Shown here: in pieces, positions 9,195 to 17,792 of the stretch
How the letters are laid out: each line of letters begins with the position of its first letter
How positions within the stretch are numbered: position 1 is the first letter of the stretch
Source of the DNA: Leptospira venezuelensis
GTDB lineage: Bacteria; Spirochaetota; Leptospiria; Leptospirales; Leptospiraceae
Direction of reading: 5' to 3'
Assembly: GCF_002150035.1 (NCBI RefSeq)
Contig: NZ_NETS01000011.1
Location: 744,001 to 808,000 of the forward strand
Length of the DNA stretch: 64,000 nt
Made by a program: the position numbers and the translations under genes
Notes under the pieces: generated by a model
Told to the model about the DNA's origin: nothing
The model's input: the letters and a program-made list of their open reading frames with translations, nothing else
Databases searched by the model: none

Positions 9195-9644
9195 TTATAC
9201 GGAGACGTTTGATTCTTCCAAAGATCCGGTGAACAGGATATCCATCTTGTTCACTTTAAACTCTTTAGGTAATTTAGAATCAATGGTCAAAAGTTCTGAG
9301 TCCAAATCATGGAATTTGCCTGACTTCTCATCGAAGAAATGGAAATGGTCATCGATATTGCTATCGAATACCGATTTACCCAAACAAGAAAATTTAAATT
9401 CTCTTAATAGACCTGCAGATACTAAAACGTTCAAAGTATTATAAACGGTAGCCAAACTCATCTTCAAAGATCGCTTATCTACCCATTCTTTTACTTCTTC
9501 TGCAGTTGGATGATCTGCTTCACAAAGCACGTATTGGCAAATGGAAATCCTTTGCATGGTCGGTTGTATTGAAACCGATTTTAATCTACTCTCTATTTCG
9601 TCCGGAGTCAGGCAGTATTGTTTGTGTTTACCTAAAACAGTCAT
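9195..9644 (-). CDS. Fur/PerR-family transcriptional regulator lacking the CxxC zinc site
   Basis: A 149-residue metal-dependent repressor. The winged-helix region is clear: QPTMQRISICQYVL, HPTAEEVKEWV and the recognition helix SLATVYNTLNVLVSAGLL. The regulatory metal site is suggested by DDHFHFFDEKSGKFHDLD. In most Fur proteins this stretch reads HHHxxxxCxxCG; here both cysteines are replaced, and the C-terminal CxxC is also absent. Leptospiral PerR proteins lacking the structural zinc site are described, so a peroxide sensor is plausible. Which paralogue this is cannot be told. It converges on lpdA (6 bp apart) and diverges from the NhaD-type gene. Confidence 0.85.
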   Translation of the reverse strand: MTVLGKHKQYCLTPDEIESRLKSVSIQPTMQRISICQYVLCEADHPTAEEVKEWVDKRSLKMSLATVYNTLNVLVSAGLLREFKFSCLGKSVFDSNIDDHFHFFDEKSGKFHDLDSELLTIDSKLPKEFKVNKMDILFTGSLEESNVSV

Positions 9645-9867
9645 GGTCGTCGGTTCTCTCTATTGGCCTATATATCTGACGGTCCGAATGGCCCGAATAT
9701 AAAGCAAAAAGTCTAGAAGATATGAATTCCTATAAGGATCTTGCAAAAAAGGAAGGATTTATGCAATCTAAAAAAAGGAGGCCAAAAAAACCCCGGAAAT
9801 CGCGGATTTTCCTTTGAAACGTATCTGAATCTCTATAACCTGACGAAAAATCTTTGAAAAGCAGAGA

Positions 9868-11358
9868 ATGATGAGAAACAAATTTTTTACTACCCTACTC
9901 TTTCTCTCCCTGGTCCTAAACGTTTCAGTTTGGGCCGAAACAGGGGCATCCCCTCAAACAAATACATTAGCTCAATCCGAAACGGATTCGGCTCATGGGG
10001 AACATGGAACTGGAAACGGGCACCAAGAGACTGCATCGGCCCATGGTGAAGCAGGAGACGATCTTCCTTTATGGTCGGTTATTCCTTTCGTTTTAATCCT
10101 ACTCAGTATTGCACTTCTACCTCTGATCTCTCATACAACTGAGCATTGGTGGGAGAATAATAATAATAAGCTCCTTCTTTCCTTAGCTCTAGGAGGAGTT
10201 TCTTTCGGGATCTTAATGGCACATAGCTGGGGTGGAAAAATTTTCCATACAATGGTATTCGATTATATTCCGTTTATCATTCTGCTAGCATCGCTCTTCT
10301 ATATTTCCGGAGGGATCGTTTTAAAGGGAGATATAGAAGCTACTCCTGTGAATAATACAATCTTCCTGGTTGTAGGAACTTTCCTGGCTTCTTTTATTGG
10401 AACGACTGGAGCTTCTATGCTTCTCATCCGTCCTTTACTTAAAACTAACTCAGAAAGAAAACATGTGGTCCACACAGTGATCTTCTTCATTTTTTTGGTT
10501 TCTAATATCGGCGGTTCTCTAACTCCTCTCGGTGATCCTCCATTATTCTTAGGTTATCTGCAAGGTGTTCCATTCGTTTGGACATTTAAACTATTCCCTC
10601 AGATGATCATCGCTTCCGGAATTTTACTTGTGGTCTATTTTATCTGGGACACGATCATGCACGGAAAAGAAACTAAAAAGGACCTCCGTTACGATCATTC
10701 TCATAGACAACCTCTTGGGTTAGAAGGTCAGGTAAACCTACTCTGGCTTTTAGGAGTGATCCTTTCAGTAGCTTTCTTAAACCAAAACTATATCCCTGCG
10801 ATTGAGAAATATCCTTTCTTAAGTTTCATCAGAGAAGCAGTTCTGGTCGGCTTGATCGCACTCTCTAAAGTGACTTCTGATCCTAAACTAAGAGAAAAGA
10901 ATAAATTCACCTTAGGCCCAATCCAAGAAGTGGCTTATCTTTTCATCGGGATCTTCTTAACCATGATCCCTGCACTTCTCCTGTTAGAACATCATGGAAA
11001 AGAATTGGGAATTACCGAAAGATATCAGTTCTTCTGGGTAACCGGTGGATTCTCAGGAGTCCTGGACAATGCTCCTACCTATCTGACATTCTTATCCTTG
11101 GCTAAAGGATTATTAGGATTTTCTAATGTAACTCAAATCCTGGCAGATCCAGTGGGCGAAGAATTGTTAAAAGCGATTTCCGTGGGCGCGGTATTTATGG
11201 GCGCATTGACCTATATTGGTAACGCTCCTAACTTCATGGTAAAATCTGTGGCCGAAGAGAATAAGATAAAAATGCCAAGTTTCGGAGGATATGTAGTGTA
11301 TTCCTTCCTACTTTTGGTTCCTACCTTCTTACTTTTGACCTGGATTTTCTTTATCTAG
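9868..11358 (+). CDS. nhaD: NhaD-type Na+/H+ antiporter (ion-transporter superfamily)
   Basis: A 496-residue inner-membrane protein with a cleavable-looking signal segment (1-23), a His-rich periplasmic stretch (SAHGEHGTGNGHQETASAHG), and about 11-12 hydrophobic helices. The motif SNIGGSLTPLGDPPLFLGYL (about 213-232) and GVLDNAPTYLTFL near 395 are characteristic of the NhaD/CitMHS group. The predicted role is sodium or lithium extrusion in exchange for protons. The His-rich N-terminal loop could sense pH or bind metal; that is inference. It sits alone, divergent from the Fur-type regulator, with 223 bp between starts. Confidence 0.85.
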   Translation: MMRNKFFTTLLFLSLVLNVSVWAETGASPQTNTLAQSETDSAHGEHGTGNGHQETASAHGEAGDDLPLWSVIPFVLILLSIALLPLISHTTEHWWENNNNKLLLSLALGGVSFGILMAHSWGGKIFHTMVFDYIPFIILLASLFYISGGIVLKGDIEATPVNNTIFLVVGTFLASFIGTTGASMLLIRPLLKTNSERKHVVHTVIFFIFLVSNIGGSLTPLGDPPLFLGYLQGVPFVWTFKLFPQMIIASGILLVVYFIWDTIMHGKETKKDLRYDHSHRQPLGLEGQVNLLWLLGVILSVAFLNQNYIPAIEKYPFLSFIREAVLVGLIALSKVTSDPKLREKNKFTLGPIQEVAYLFIGIFLTMIPALLLLEHHGKELGITERYQFFWVTGGFSGVLDNAPTYLTFLSLAKGLLGFSNVTQILADPVGEELLKAISVGAVFMGALTYIGNAPNFMVKSVAEENKIKMPSFGGYVVYSFLLLVPTFLLLTWIFFI

Positions 11359-11366
11359 ATTAATTT

Positions 11367-11395
11367 CTTCTCCGCTTCATTAAGAGGCGGAGAAG
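11367..11395. terminator. Hairpin between convergent genes, candidate bidirectional terminator
   Basis: CTTCTCCGC (11367-11375) pairs perfectly with GCGGAGAAG (11387-11395) across an 11-nt loop. It lies exactly between the stop of the NhaD-type gene and the stop of the facing hypothetical gene. The T run that normally follows an intrinsic terminator is short on the plus strand and absent on the minus strand. Confidence 0.45.
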
Positions 11396-11397
11396 TT

Positions 11398-12459
11398 TCA
11401 CTCTTCCTTCACCGGAACAAACACCACTGAATGGATAGTTTTGGTGCCTGGAGTTCCATCTTCCGATAATCTTTGCGTGTACATCACTTCTGCTTTTGTA
11501 TTTCTTGCAGGTTTGTACATTATAATTTGATTCACATAGTCGAATACTGAAACGGAATAATCGATCACAGTCAAAGCAGCTTGCAAAGGAAGAAACCTAG
11601 ATCTGCTCACGGGTTTCATTTCAGTTTCCTGAGGAAGTGCCAGCCATTTGTACATTCTAGCAGATCTTCCTATACTTTTAACATTCTCCCATTCCAGTTT
11701 TGTTTCCGGAAATATAGCCTGCACTTGTTTGAAATTTACTCTAACTGGAAGATTTTTCTCTTTGGATTCTCTTAACGCGGTGGATAATTGAAGATCGAAT
11801 GTGTCTTCATCTAAATATTCTATTTCATTGCAGGAAGAAAATACAGTCTCGCAGATATCTCCATATCTTTTATGAACAAAGAAGATCAGATTGATCTTTC
11901 CACTTCCAGGATGATATAGAACTTTAGCGTTATAATCTCCTGTCTTCTTGAAATAGACACCTCTGTAAATTCTTCGGATAAGCCCCCATCCAATCAGACC
12001 AACATCCTTTAAAACGGGAGGATCTGCAATTTCTAATCCACGGATAGCTATATGAAGTTTTTCGATAGCGACTCTTCCGTCTCTTTTAGATATTTCTAAT
12101 AGAAAATCTCTGAGTTCGTCTAATTCATCATCTGCGAGTTTTAGATTTTTTCCGGAAAGATCCACCAGGACCTTTCCGGCATTCTCTTCTAAAAGTTTTC
12201 GGACTTCTGATTTTCCGCCTTTGGAATTTAATTCATCCAAAGTATAACGGATACAATCTTGCTCGTGACAAGAGATCTGCTCTTCGTATCTATCGATACC
12301 AAAATAGCCTGTGGAAGGATCGGGCGCTTCTGAAAACAGAAGGCCCGGAGAGAGAAATAAACTTAGGACTAAAAGTTTAGCTAGCTTCGTCCGTATATTC
12401 CATGACCAGATACATGAGTGTCTCAGTATCTGTTGGATTGATATATTCGTGGGGAACAT
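11398..12459 (-). CDS. Hypothetical exported protein
   Basis: A roughly 350-residue protein with no family I recognise. A signal-peptide-like segment (KLAKLLVLSLFLSPGLLFSEA) precedes the mature part, which has charged helices (KSEVRKLLEENAGKVLVDLSGKNLK region) and a beta-rich C-terminal half. The start is unclear. The hydrophobic core lies just after the upstream XRE-cupin gene ends, but no ATG, GTG or TTG sits directly before it. The nearest in-frame ATG (12459) overlaps the neighbour by about 80 bp; a CTG at 12426 is another option. Export to periplasm or surface is inferred from the signal. It is probably co-transcribed with the XRE-cupin regulator. Confidence 0.6.
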   Translation of the reverse strand: MFPTNISIQQILRHSCIWSWNIRTKLAKLLVLSLFLSPGLLFSEAPDPSTGYFGIDRYEEQISCHEQDCIRYTLDELNSKGGKSEVRKLLEENAGKVLVDLSGKNLKLADDELDELRDFLLEISKRDGRVAIEKLHIAIRGLEIADPPVLKDVGLIGWGLIRRIYRGVYFKKTGDYNAKVLYHPGSGKINLIFFVHKRYGDICETVFSSCNEIEYLDEDTFDLQLSTALRESKEKNLPVRVNFKQVQAIFPETKLEWENVKSIGRSARMYKWLALPQETEMKPVSRSRFLPLQAALTVIDYSVSVFDYVNQIIMYKPARNTKAEVMYTQRLSEDGTPGTKTIHSVVFVPVKEE

Positions 12460-13006
12460 CCGCTCTAAAATATACGGAATCCTTTGCATCCAGTTCTACC
12501 ACCTTGTCCCCCACACGGAGGCGCAATTTTCCTTGGACCACGACTAGGTTCTCAGTTGTTCCAGCCTTATGAGCTTCTGCAACTTCGATTCCACCTGGTT
12601 TCAGGATCAGTTCGTAAAATTCTACCCTTCTGCCTCCGATAAACGGAAACAAGGCACGACTAGAATATACCTTTGAACTGGAATATAAGACTTTTGTATT
12701 CTCTGCTTTTAAGAGAAAAACTCCCTCTGTTCCTTTTTCTTTTAGAAGTTCACTGAAAGGAACATTAAGACCAGTTGCGATCTTCCATAATACTGCGATT
12801 GTAGGAACACTTTTACCTTGCTCTATTTGAGAAAGCATGGCTCGGCTCACACCACAACGAGATGCCAATTTGTCTAATGAGAGTCCTTTAGTATGGCGAA
12901 TTAATTTTAGGTTTTCTTTAACGACTTCTGTTATATGTTCGCTGGAGATGAGTTCCTTCCCATCCAGTTCTTCGGCGTCGGCCTGTTTCATACCTAATTC
13001 GTCCAA
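12377..13006 (-). CDS. XRE-family transcriptional regulator with C-terminal cupin domain
   Basis: A 209-residue DNA-binding regulator. The N-terminal helix-turn-helix (about 27-85) contains LDKLASRCGVSRAMLSQIEQGKSVPTIAVLWKIA in segments typical of the HTH_3 family. The C-terminal cupin_2 domain (about 135-205) has the beta-barrel motifs ENLVVVQGKLRLRVGDKVVELDAKDS and PHEYINPTDTE, which usually bind a small ligand or metal. Such proteins often regulate amino-acid, polyamine or stress pathways; the ligand here is unknown. It overlaps the following exported-protein gene and is divergent from the RluA-type gene, with 81 bp between. Confidence 0.9.
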   Translation of the reverse strand: MDELGMKQADAEELDGKELISSEHITEVVKENLKLIRHTKGLSLDKLASRCGVSRAMLSQIEQGKSVPTIAVLWKIATGLNVPFSELLKEKGTEGVFLLKAENTKVLYSSSKVYSSRALFPFIGGRRVEFYELILKPGGIEVAEAHKAGTTENLVVVQGKLRLRVGDKVVELDAKDSVYFRADVPHEYINPTDTETLMYLVMEYTDEAS

Positions 13007-13087
13007 TATAACGGAACATGTGTCAATCCAATTTCAATCCTTTCAAAAGAGGATGATTAAATTAGAGAAGGATCCACAGAGGAGTCT

Positions 13088-13795
13088 ATGAGGGAAACAA
13101 AGCACAAATTCCAAGTCCCTAAGACTCCAATCCATAAATGGTATGAAAAGGGATTCATACTCGCTGTAGAAAAACCTGCTGGGATCCCGGCCCAAGCTAC
13201 ATTCGATCCGAACCGTCCTAACTTGGAAGATCTTGTTAGGCAACAAGAGAAGGAGCCAGATCTACGGTTACTTCACAGATTGGATAGAGATACAAGCGGC
13301 ATTCTATTATTCTGCAAAGAGCCATCCAGAAACAAAGAAGCAGATTCAATCTTAGCTGATTCAAAAAAAACTTACATTGCAGTTTGTAACGGAATTCCAA
13401 CAGAAAAAGAATTTAGAGTTGAGTGTTTCTTAAAAGACGGAAAAGGAAAAGTAAGTTCAGTTCGTTCAGGTGGTAAAAAAGCGATTACCGATTTTACACT
13501 TCTTTCTGCTTCAAAGGAGAAGAACATCTCTTTGATTGCTGCAAAATTAGTTACTGGCAGAAGACACCAGATCCGATTTCATCTATCTTTTATCGGCACT
13601 CCTATCTTGGGAGATGAAACTTATGGTGAAACTTCCACTAAAAGTTTAGTTCCTAAACCAAAGCGTTTTTTATTACATTCATATCTTCTAAAATTCAAAA
13701 ACGAATTTGATGAAGATGTGAAAATTGTATCCGAACCTCCGAGCGATTTTCAACCTTATCTTCACTTTTTTTCTGGCATACGATTCCCAGAATAA
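13088..13795 (+). CDS. RluA-family RNA pseudouridine synthase
   Basis: A 235-residue enzyme that isomerises uridine to pseudouridine in rRNA or tRNA. The catalytic motif HRLDRDTSG carries Asp66. The second family motif, RRHQIRFHLSFIGTPILGDETYG, lies near 158-180. There is no N-terminal S4 domain, so it resembles the short RluA/TruC type rather than RluC/RluD. Substrate position cannot be deduced. It may be co-transcribed with the following dehydrogenase-like gene, 33 bp downstream. Confidence 0.9.
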   Translation: MRETKHKFQVPKTPIHKWYEKGFILAVEKPAGIPAQATFDPNRPNLEDLVRQQEKEPDLRLLHRLDRDTSGILLFCKEPSRNKEADSILADSKKTYIAVCNGIPTEKEFRVECFLKDGKGKVSSVRSGGKKAITDFTLLSASKEKNISLIAAKLVTGRRHQIRFHLSFIGTPILGDETYGETSTKSLVPKPKRFLLHSYLLKFKNEFDEDVKIVSEPPSDFQPYLHFFSGIRFPE

Positions 13796-13828
13796 GTAAG
13801 GTGGTCCTCACTTTTCCGGGAGGCGAAA

Positions 13829-14674
13829 ATGAGCGAGTCCATAGCATTGATCGTAGGCGGGTCCGGAGCCGCAGGCCAAAGTGCAATCCAAGCATTCAGA
13901 GAACATTCTTCCAAAACAGGACAAAAATGGAAGATATACTCCACTACATCGGGAGAAACCCAGGTAGAAGGTTCTGATAAAACAATCCCATTTATCAAAT
14001 TAGAGGAACCACAAGAAGCAGTTTCGAATATTCAAAAATTCTTAAATAAGGAACATGCAAAGGTAGATGTATTGATCTACACACCTGCCAGAGGAAATTT
14101 AGGATACCCGGTTTCCGAAACTCCGGATCAGGATATTATTGATACTGCAAAATTTTGTTTGGATCCAATGTTAGATCTGGAAAAAAAATTAAATCCAAGG
14201 ATCACAGTTGGATATTCAGCTTATTATTATCTTCCCCACTTACTAACTTTCTATGGTTCTTTAGCATTTATAAAAAAGAAAATGGAAGAATGGGCGGTCC
14301 AAAAACCTGATTCCAGAAAGATTATCCGCGCGGGAACATTTTTTAGCCAAAGTGTAAGAGGGATCACGATCATTTTGCAAAGACTTGCAAAATCTTCTCC
14401 TCATCCTGACTTACAAAAACTGATGGAAGAACAAAAATCCTCTGGGAAAAAGTTTGGAGACTTCTTCATTGATTATATCCAACAAAAGGAAAATGAAAGT
14501 TTTGGAAAAAACTTTCCATCTATTCCGTATAGGATCACTGAACCAAAAGATCTGAAAATCGCCTTATTAAAAATTTTAGAAGGAGAGAATGCTCCCATTG
14601 TTTCCTTAGTAGGAGATTGGATCTGGACAGAAGACAAACTTCCAGCAATGCCCGATTATCTAAAAATCAGGTAA
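13829..14674 (+). CDS. NAD(P)-binding short-chain dehydrogenase-like protein
   Basis: A 281-residue protein beginning with a dinucleotide-binding strand and glycine loop, ALIVGGSGAAGQSAIQAF (6-23). VDVLIYTPARGNLGYPVSE (about 78-96) corresponds to the NNAG-type strand of short-chain dehydrogenases. YSAYYYLPHLLTFYGSLAFIKKKMEEW (about 128-155) carries a Tyr but not a clean YxxxK in canonical context. It is therefore an atypical or possibly non-catalytic SDR. The C-terminal half is unremarkable. Its 3' end overlaps the convergent HAD phosphatase gene by 8 bp. Confidence 0.65.
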   Translation: MSESIALIVGGSGAAGQSAIQAFREHSSKTGQKWKIYSTTSGETQVEGSDKTIPFIKLEEPQEAVSNIQKFLNKEHAKVDVLIYTPARGNLGYPVSETPDQDIIDTAKFCLDPMLDLEKKLNPRITVGYSAYYYLPHLLTFYGSLAFIKKKMEEWAVQKPDSRKIIRAGTFFSQSVRGITIILQRLAKSSPHPDLQKLMEEQKSSGKKFGDFFIDYIQQKENESFGKNFPSIPYRITEPKDLKIALLKILEGENAPIVSLVGDWIWTEDKLPAMPDYLKIR

Positions 14675-15494
14675 GTGGTTTCGGAATTGTTTTCCAATCC
14701 GATACACTTTGGATAAGAGTCCCCTTAGGCGGGACCTTCTTCTTGCCCCTATCCAAAAATATTCCTTTGGATCTACCATGCGAAAGCATAGGGAAATCAT
14801 TTTCTGAATCTCCGAATGCAATATCGAATCCTTGGCTTCCATTTGCAAGATTCAAGAATTCTACTTTTCCGATCCCATAAGTAAAAGGTTCCATTAACTC
14901 GTGGCTTAAAAGCCCGCTTTTTTCAACGAGTCTCATACCAAGTACATTCTCTTTCGGAATTCCCCATTGCTCAGAAACTAATTGGATCACAGGCGCAGGA
15001 GAAGCGGTTATGATCCAAATTTTAGTTCCGACCTTTTCCAATTCTTTAACAAGTTCAAACATAGGATAAAATGCTTGGACCGCATGGGAACTTGTATCCT
15101 TCTGATGTCTTTCCCAAACATGATTTGCGGTATTCTGCAAATCTTCGGTGGATCTACCGGAAAATATCCAGGTAGACCATCTATATCCGGCCTCGAGACC
15201 TTCTTTTTCGATCTTGGATTCGTAATATTTCCAGACCTCGTTCATGAAAGTTTGGGAATCAGTTTTACGTAATGTTTCCATTTTTTCAGAAATTGTAGTT
15301 TCTGGGAAAAAAGGAGAAAGAGATTGGATCCAAGGAACTCCTGCTTTTAAGAGTTCACACATAACTTCCTCTCCGAAATCACCACGGACAAGAGTATTAT
15401 CAAAATCGAATAGAGCTGTTTGGAATTTCCGACCAGTCAGGTTCTCTTCTAAATAGGAAAAGATTTCGGAAGACCAGTCGGAATTAGAGAACAA
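14667..15494 (-). CDS. HAD-superfamily (IB-type) phosphatase
   Basis: A 275-residue haloacid-dehalogenase-type hydrolase. Motif I is ALFDFDNTLVRGDFG with nucleophile Asp30 and acid/base Asp32. Motif II is WIITASPAPVIQL (about 165-177). Motif III/IV is IAFGDSENDFPML (about 230-242), which coordinates Mg2+. The cap inserted between motifs I and II fits the SerB/phosphoserine-phosphatase-like subclass IB. The substrate is unknown. It overlaps the SDR-like gene at its 3' end and lies 5 bp from the start-proximal neighbour, an M23 peptidase, with which it is likely co-transcribed. Confidence 0.85.
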   Translation of the reverse strand: MFSNSDWSSEIFSYLEENLTGRKFQTALFDFDNTLVRGDFGEEVMCELLKAGVPWIQSLSPFFPETTISEKMETLRKTDSQTFMNEVWKYYESKIEKEGLEAGYRWSTWIFSGRSTEDLQNTANHVWERHQKDTSSHAVQAFYPMFELVKELEKVGTKIWIITASPAPVIQLVSEQWGIPKENVLGMRLVEKSGLLSHELMEPFTYGIGKVEFLNLANGSQGFDIAFGDSENDFPMLSHGRSKGIFLDRGKKKVPPKGTLIQSVSDWKTIPKPLT

Positions 15495-15499
15495 TGCGA

Positions 15500-16285
15500 T
15501 TATTGTTGGATGGTTTCTTTTGCAATCGCAACTTGGGATTCTTTATCCGCTAAGAAAGGAGGAAGATAATGTTCAGGGTTCAACACAACGTTTTGGTAAC
15601 GAACTTCGAAGTGAACATGGGGACCAGTCGTGTGACCAGTGTTTCCGGAAAGTGCAAGCACCTGTCCTTTTTTAACTTTATCACCTTGTTTAACGAAAAG
15701 TAGAGAATTATGAGCGTATAATGTTTGGATCCCATTGATCTGAGGATGAGAAAGTACCACTCTTAGTCCGTATCCACCATCTCTTTTGGAATCAGTCACT
15801 ACTCCATCAGCCGCAGCAATGACTACTGATCCATTCGGGCAAGCAATGTCCACGCCAGCGTGAAGTGCATTCCAACGTCTTCCCAATCTGGAAGTAACTC
15901 TGGAATATTTGAAGCTTAATGGCCAAATCAATTCTCTTGCATCCGAGGTGAAGATCTCTCTTCCTTTGTCCTCTAATAGAAGATTGCGTGTATAATTTGC
16001 GTTATATGGGAAGAATATAGGCTCTGAGTTTTGGATCTTACCGCTGTCGTGAATTCCGTTTAGAAGGCGAACTTCTCTTTCGGAGGTTCCGAATTTATGG
16101 TAAAGATCTTCTAGGGATTCTTTTACTTTTCCAGGAACAATCCAGATCCCTTCTCTGGATTGATAGGTTTGGATGAATTGGTTATCTACCTTTACCTCTT
16201 CCAAATATGTATTTGCGAAAGATTTCCAGGAAAGGAATATGAGTGCAGATGCGCCGACTAGCGAAAGAATAGTTTTTCTTTTCAT
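15500..16285 (-). CDS. M23-family (LytM) peptidoglycan endopeptidase
   Basis: Envelope-located metallopeptidase predicted to cut peptidoglycan cross-links or to act as a division/morphogenesis factor. The C-terminal LytM domain has HAGVDIACPNGSVV (first His/Asp zinc ligands), TLYAHNSLLF, and GPHVHFEVR with the HxH motif, so the active site looks complete. A single N-terminal hydrophobic segment anchors or exports the protein. A LysM-like stretch (VKESLEDLYHKFG, REVRLLNGI) precedes the catalytic domain. I chose the ATG at 16285 because AAAGGAAAG lies 6 bases upstream; the frame stays open to a GTG at 16417, which would add a 44-residue cytoplasmic tail. Confidence 0.88.
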   Translation of the reverse strand: MKRKTILSLVGASALIFLSWKSFANTYLEEVKVDNQFIQTYQSREGIWIVPGKVKESLEDLYHKFGTSEREVRLLNGIHDSGKIQNSEPIFFPYNANYTRNLLLEDKGREIFTSDARELIWPLSFKYSRVTSRLGRRWNALHAGVDIACPNGSVVIAAADGVVTDSKRDGGYGLRVVLSHPQINGIQTLYAHNSLLFVKQGDKVKKGQVLALSGNTGHTTGPHVHFEVRYQNVVLNPEHYLPPFLADKESQVAIAKETIQQ

Positions 16286-16417
16286 TTGGTTCTTTCCTTT
16301 TTGCGCCGCCAAAAATTCTCTTAAAAAACGGGTATTGCTTTTAAGATCGGCAGTAAATTTCCGAAAGTTCAACCTATCCTCCTGGTCCATAATCTCGGGA
16401 CAAGGATTTTTCTCCAC

Positions 16418-16795
16418 CCAAATCCAGGGGAATTGACGATATCGAACGAATCCGACCGAATCCTAATGAAATTAATTATTTTAGTTCCTATTCTATCGAC
16501 TTTTGGCATTTTTTAACAGATTTTCTGCGTTTTTACAAGGTGTCACATATAGAGTCCCGAAAAAATACAAACTTACTGAAAAGTTTTCTGAAATTGGAGG
16601 AAAGTTTCGTCATGGAGGAAGCTGCAAACAGGGACGGAATAGACATAAAGACAGGCACTTAAAGGCCAGAGTCGGGGCTGTTTTTTGGGTTTTTTTGGAA
16701 AAGAGGCCTTGAAGGTTGAACAGGAAGTTTCGAATAGGTTTTCATTTCCTTACTAATGATTGCATATGAAAGAGAATTATGCAAAGTAAGTCGAC
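16418..16795. other. Gene-poor intergenic stretch with possible leader peptide
   Basis: About 380 bp without a convincing gene, between the divergent M23 peptidase and a small lipoprotein. It contains one mini-ORF on the plus strand at 16612-16662, 16 codons long, preceded by a good GGAGGAAAG ribosome-binding site. T-rich runs (around 16680-16697) follow, as in a leader-peptide or small-RNA arrangement, but I see no clean terminator stem. A longer open frame at 16503-16712 lacks family resemblance and is probably chance. Confidence 0.3.
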
Positions 16796-17302
16796 ATGGT
16801 AAGAAATTTTAATAACCACGTTAGACGAATATCAGTCTTTTGTTTTAGCATCTGTATTTTGTTCGGCTGTGAAAACTTGCTAACTCCCAAAGAGGATAAT
16901 CTAGGACTATTCGACTCCCTTCCTGTATTTATACAATATCTAGAAAACGAAAAGATCTGCCAAGAACCAGGATCCATACGAGGTATCAATCGTTTTTGTT
17001 TTCGCTCCGGAGGCTCAAATATGATCTACGATTTGACTCTTGGGTCTTATGTTTCCGGAACAGTTACAGCAGGACATCCTCTCAGCTGTAGATGTCCTGA
17101 AAATGGTGCTGATATGGGGTTATCTTGGTATTATTATGTGGCCGCCAATGCAAATACTGTTACCGGATTGAGTTTGGCTTCTGATAGAGTAACTGGATCG
17201 GAACAATCATTATCTATTTATTCAGCAGGCGAAGAATTTGCCTGCATGCCGCCAGACTGTCCAAATACAGATTTTTACGAATTGATCCAAGCCGTTCCGT
17301 AA
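16796..17302 (+). CDS. Small hypothetical lipoprotein
   Basis: A 168-residue predicted lipoprotein. The N-terminus has a basic start, a hydrophobic core (ISVFCFSICILFG) and a lipobox-like Cys in FGCE near residue 23. The mature part is rich in Gly, Ser and Tyr and contains several cysteines (KICQEPGS, RFCFRSGG, SCRCPENG, ACMPPDCPN), suggesting disulfides. No family is recognised. Surface or periplasmic location is inferred from the lipobox. It converges on the DCC-family gene. Confidence 0.65.
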   Translation: MVRNFNNHVRRISVFCFSICILFGCENLLTPKEDNLGLFDSLPVFIQYLENEKICQEPGSIRGINRFCFRSGGSNMIYDLTLGSYVSGTVTAGHPLSCRCPENGADMGLSWYYYVAANANTVTGLSLASDRVTGSEQSLSIYSAGEEFACMPPDCPNTDFYELIQAVP

Positions 17303-17313
17303 ATAAAGAACCT

Positions 17314-17727
17314 TTACCCTAGGATCCTCTCTTTCAGTTCCGGAGTAGGCATTCTACAAGACTCTCTTTTTCCGAAAAGTCTATACCTGTTTTTGGCGAT
17401 CAGATCATAGAACAGATTTCGAATGGGCCTTGGAATGATATATCCGGCCAGAAGAATTTTCCAAAATCCTCCGAGTGTCCTACAGATCTCTAAGACCGCA
17501 TTGGACTTGCTATGAATTTCCTTCCCATCCCAGAAAAGGATACTGTCAATACCTCGGACTTTTTCTTCCAAGGTATTAGATTGGATTAGATTTTTTGCAT
17601 ATTCGGATTGAAGGCTCGCGAATTTTAATCTTTTATGTTTATCCAGATCCAAAAGTGCGTTCACTGCACCATTGCACAAATTGCAAACTCCATCAAATAG
17701 CACGATCGGATCCGTAAATTCTGACAA
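17314..17727 (-). CDS. DCC-family thiol-disulfide oxidoreductase-like protein (DUF393)
   Basis: A 137-residue protein with the defining DCC motif PIVLFDGVCNLCNGAV (7-22), including the CxxC-like pair, and the later segment GIDSILFWDGKEIHSKSNAVLEICRTLGG typical of DUF393. The fold is thioredoxin-like and a redox role is assumed for the family, but no reaction is established. It is a single gene with a 3' neighbour converging from the lipoprotein side. Confidence 0.88.
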   Translation of the reverse strand: MSEFTDPIVLFDGVCNLCNGAVNALLDLDKHKRLKFASLQSEYAKNLIQSNTLEEKVRGIDSILFWDGKEIHSKSNAVLEICRTLGGFWKILLAGYIIPRPIRNLFYDLIAKNRYRLFGKRESCRMPTPELKERILG

Positions 17728-17792
17728 AGGAACCTTCTTTCTTTTATTTAGACAGTTTAGAAGTTTTATTACTCAAATAAAACCGCGCGAAT

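Noticed and set aside
9722..9817. 31-codon basic ORF between the Fur-type and NhaD-type genes
   Set aside because: It has an ATG and basic residues but no good ribosome-binding site and lies in a divergent promoter region. The lysine content can come from A-rich promoter DNA.
16503..16712. 69-codon open frame in the 16.4-16.8 kb gap
   Set aside because: No family resemblance, weak start context, and the stretch includes T-runs and a short leader-like ORF in another frame.
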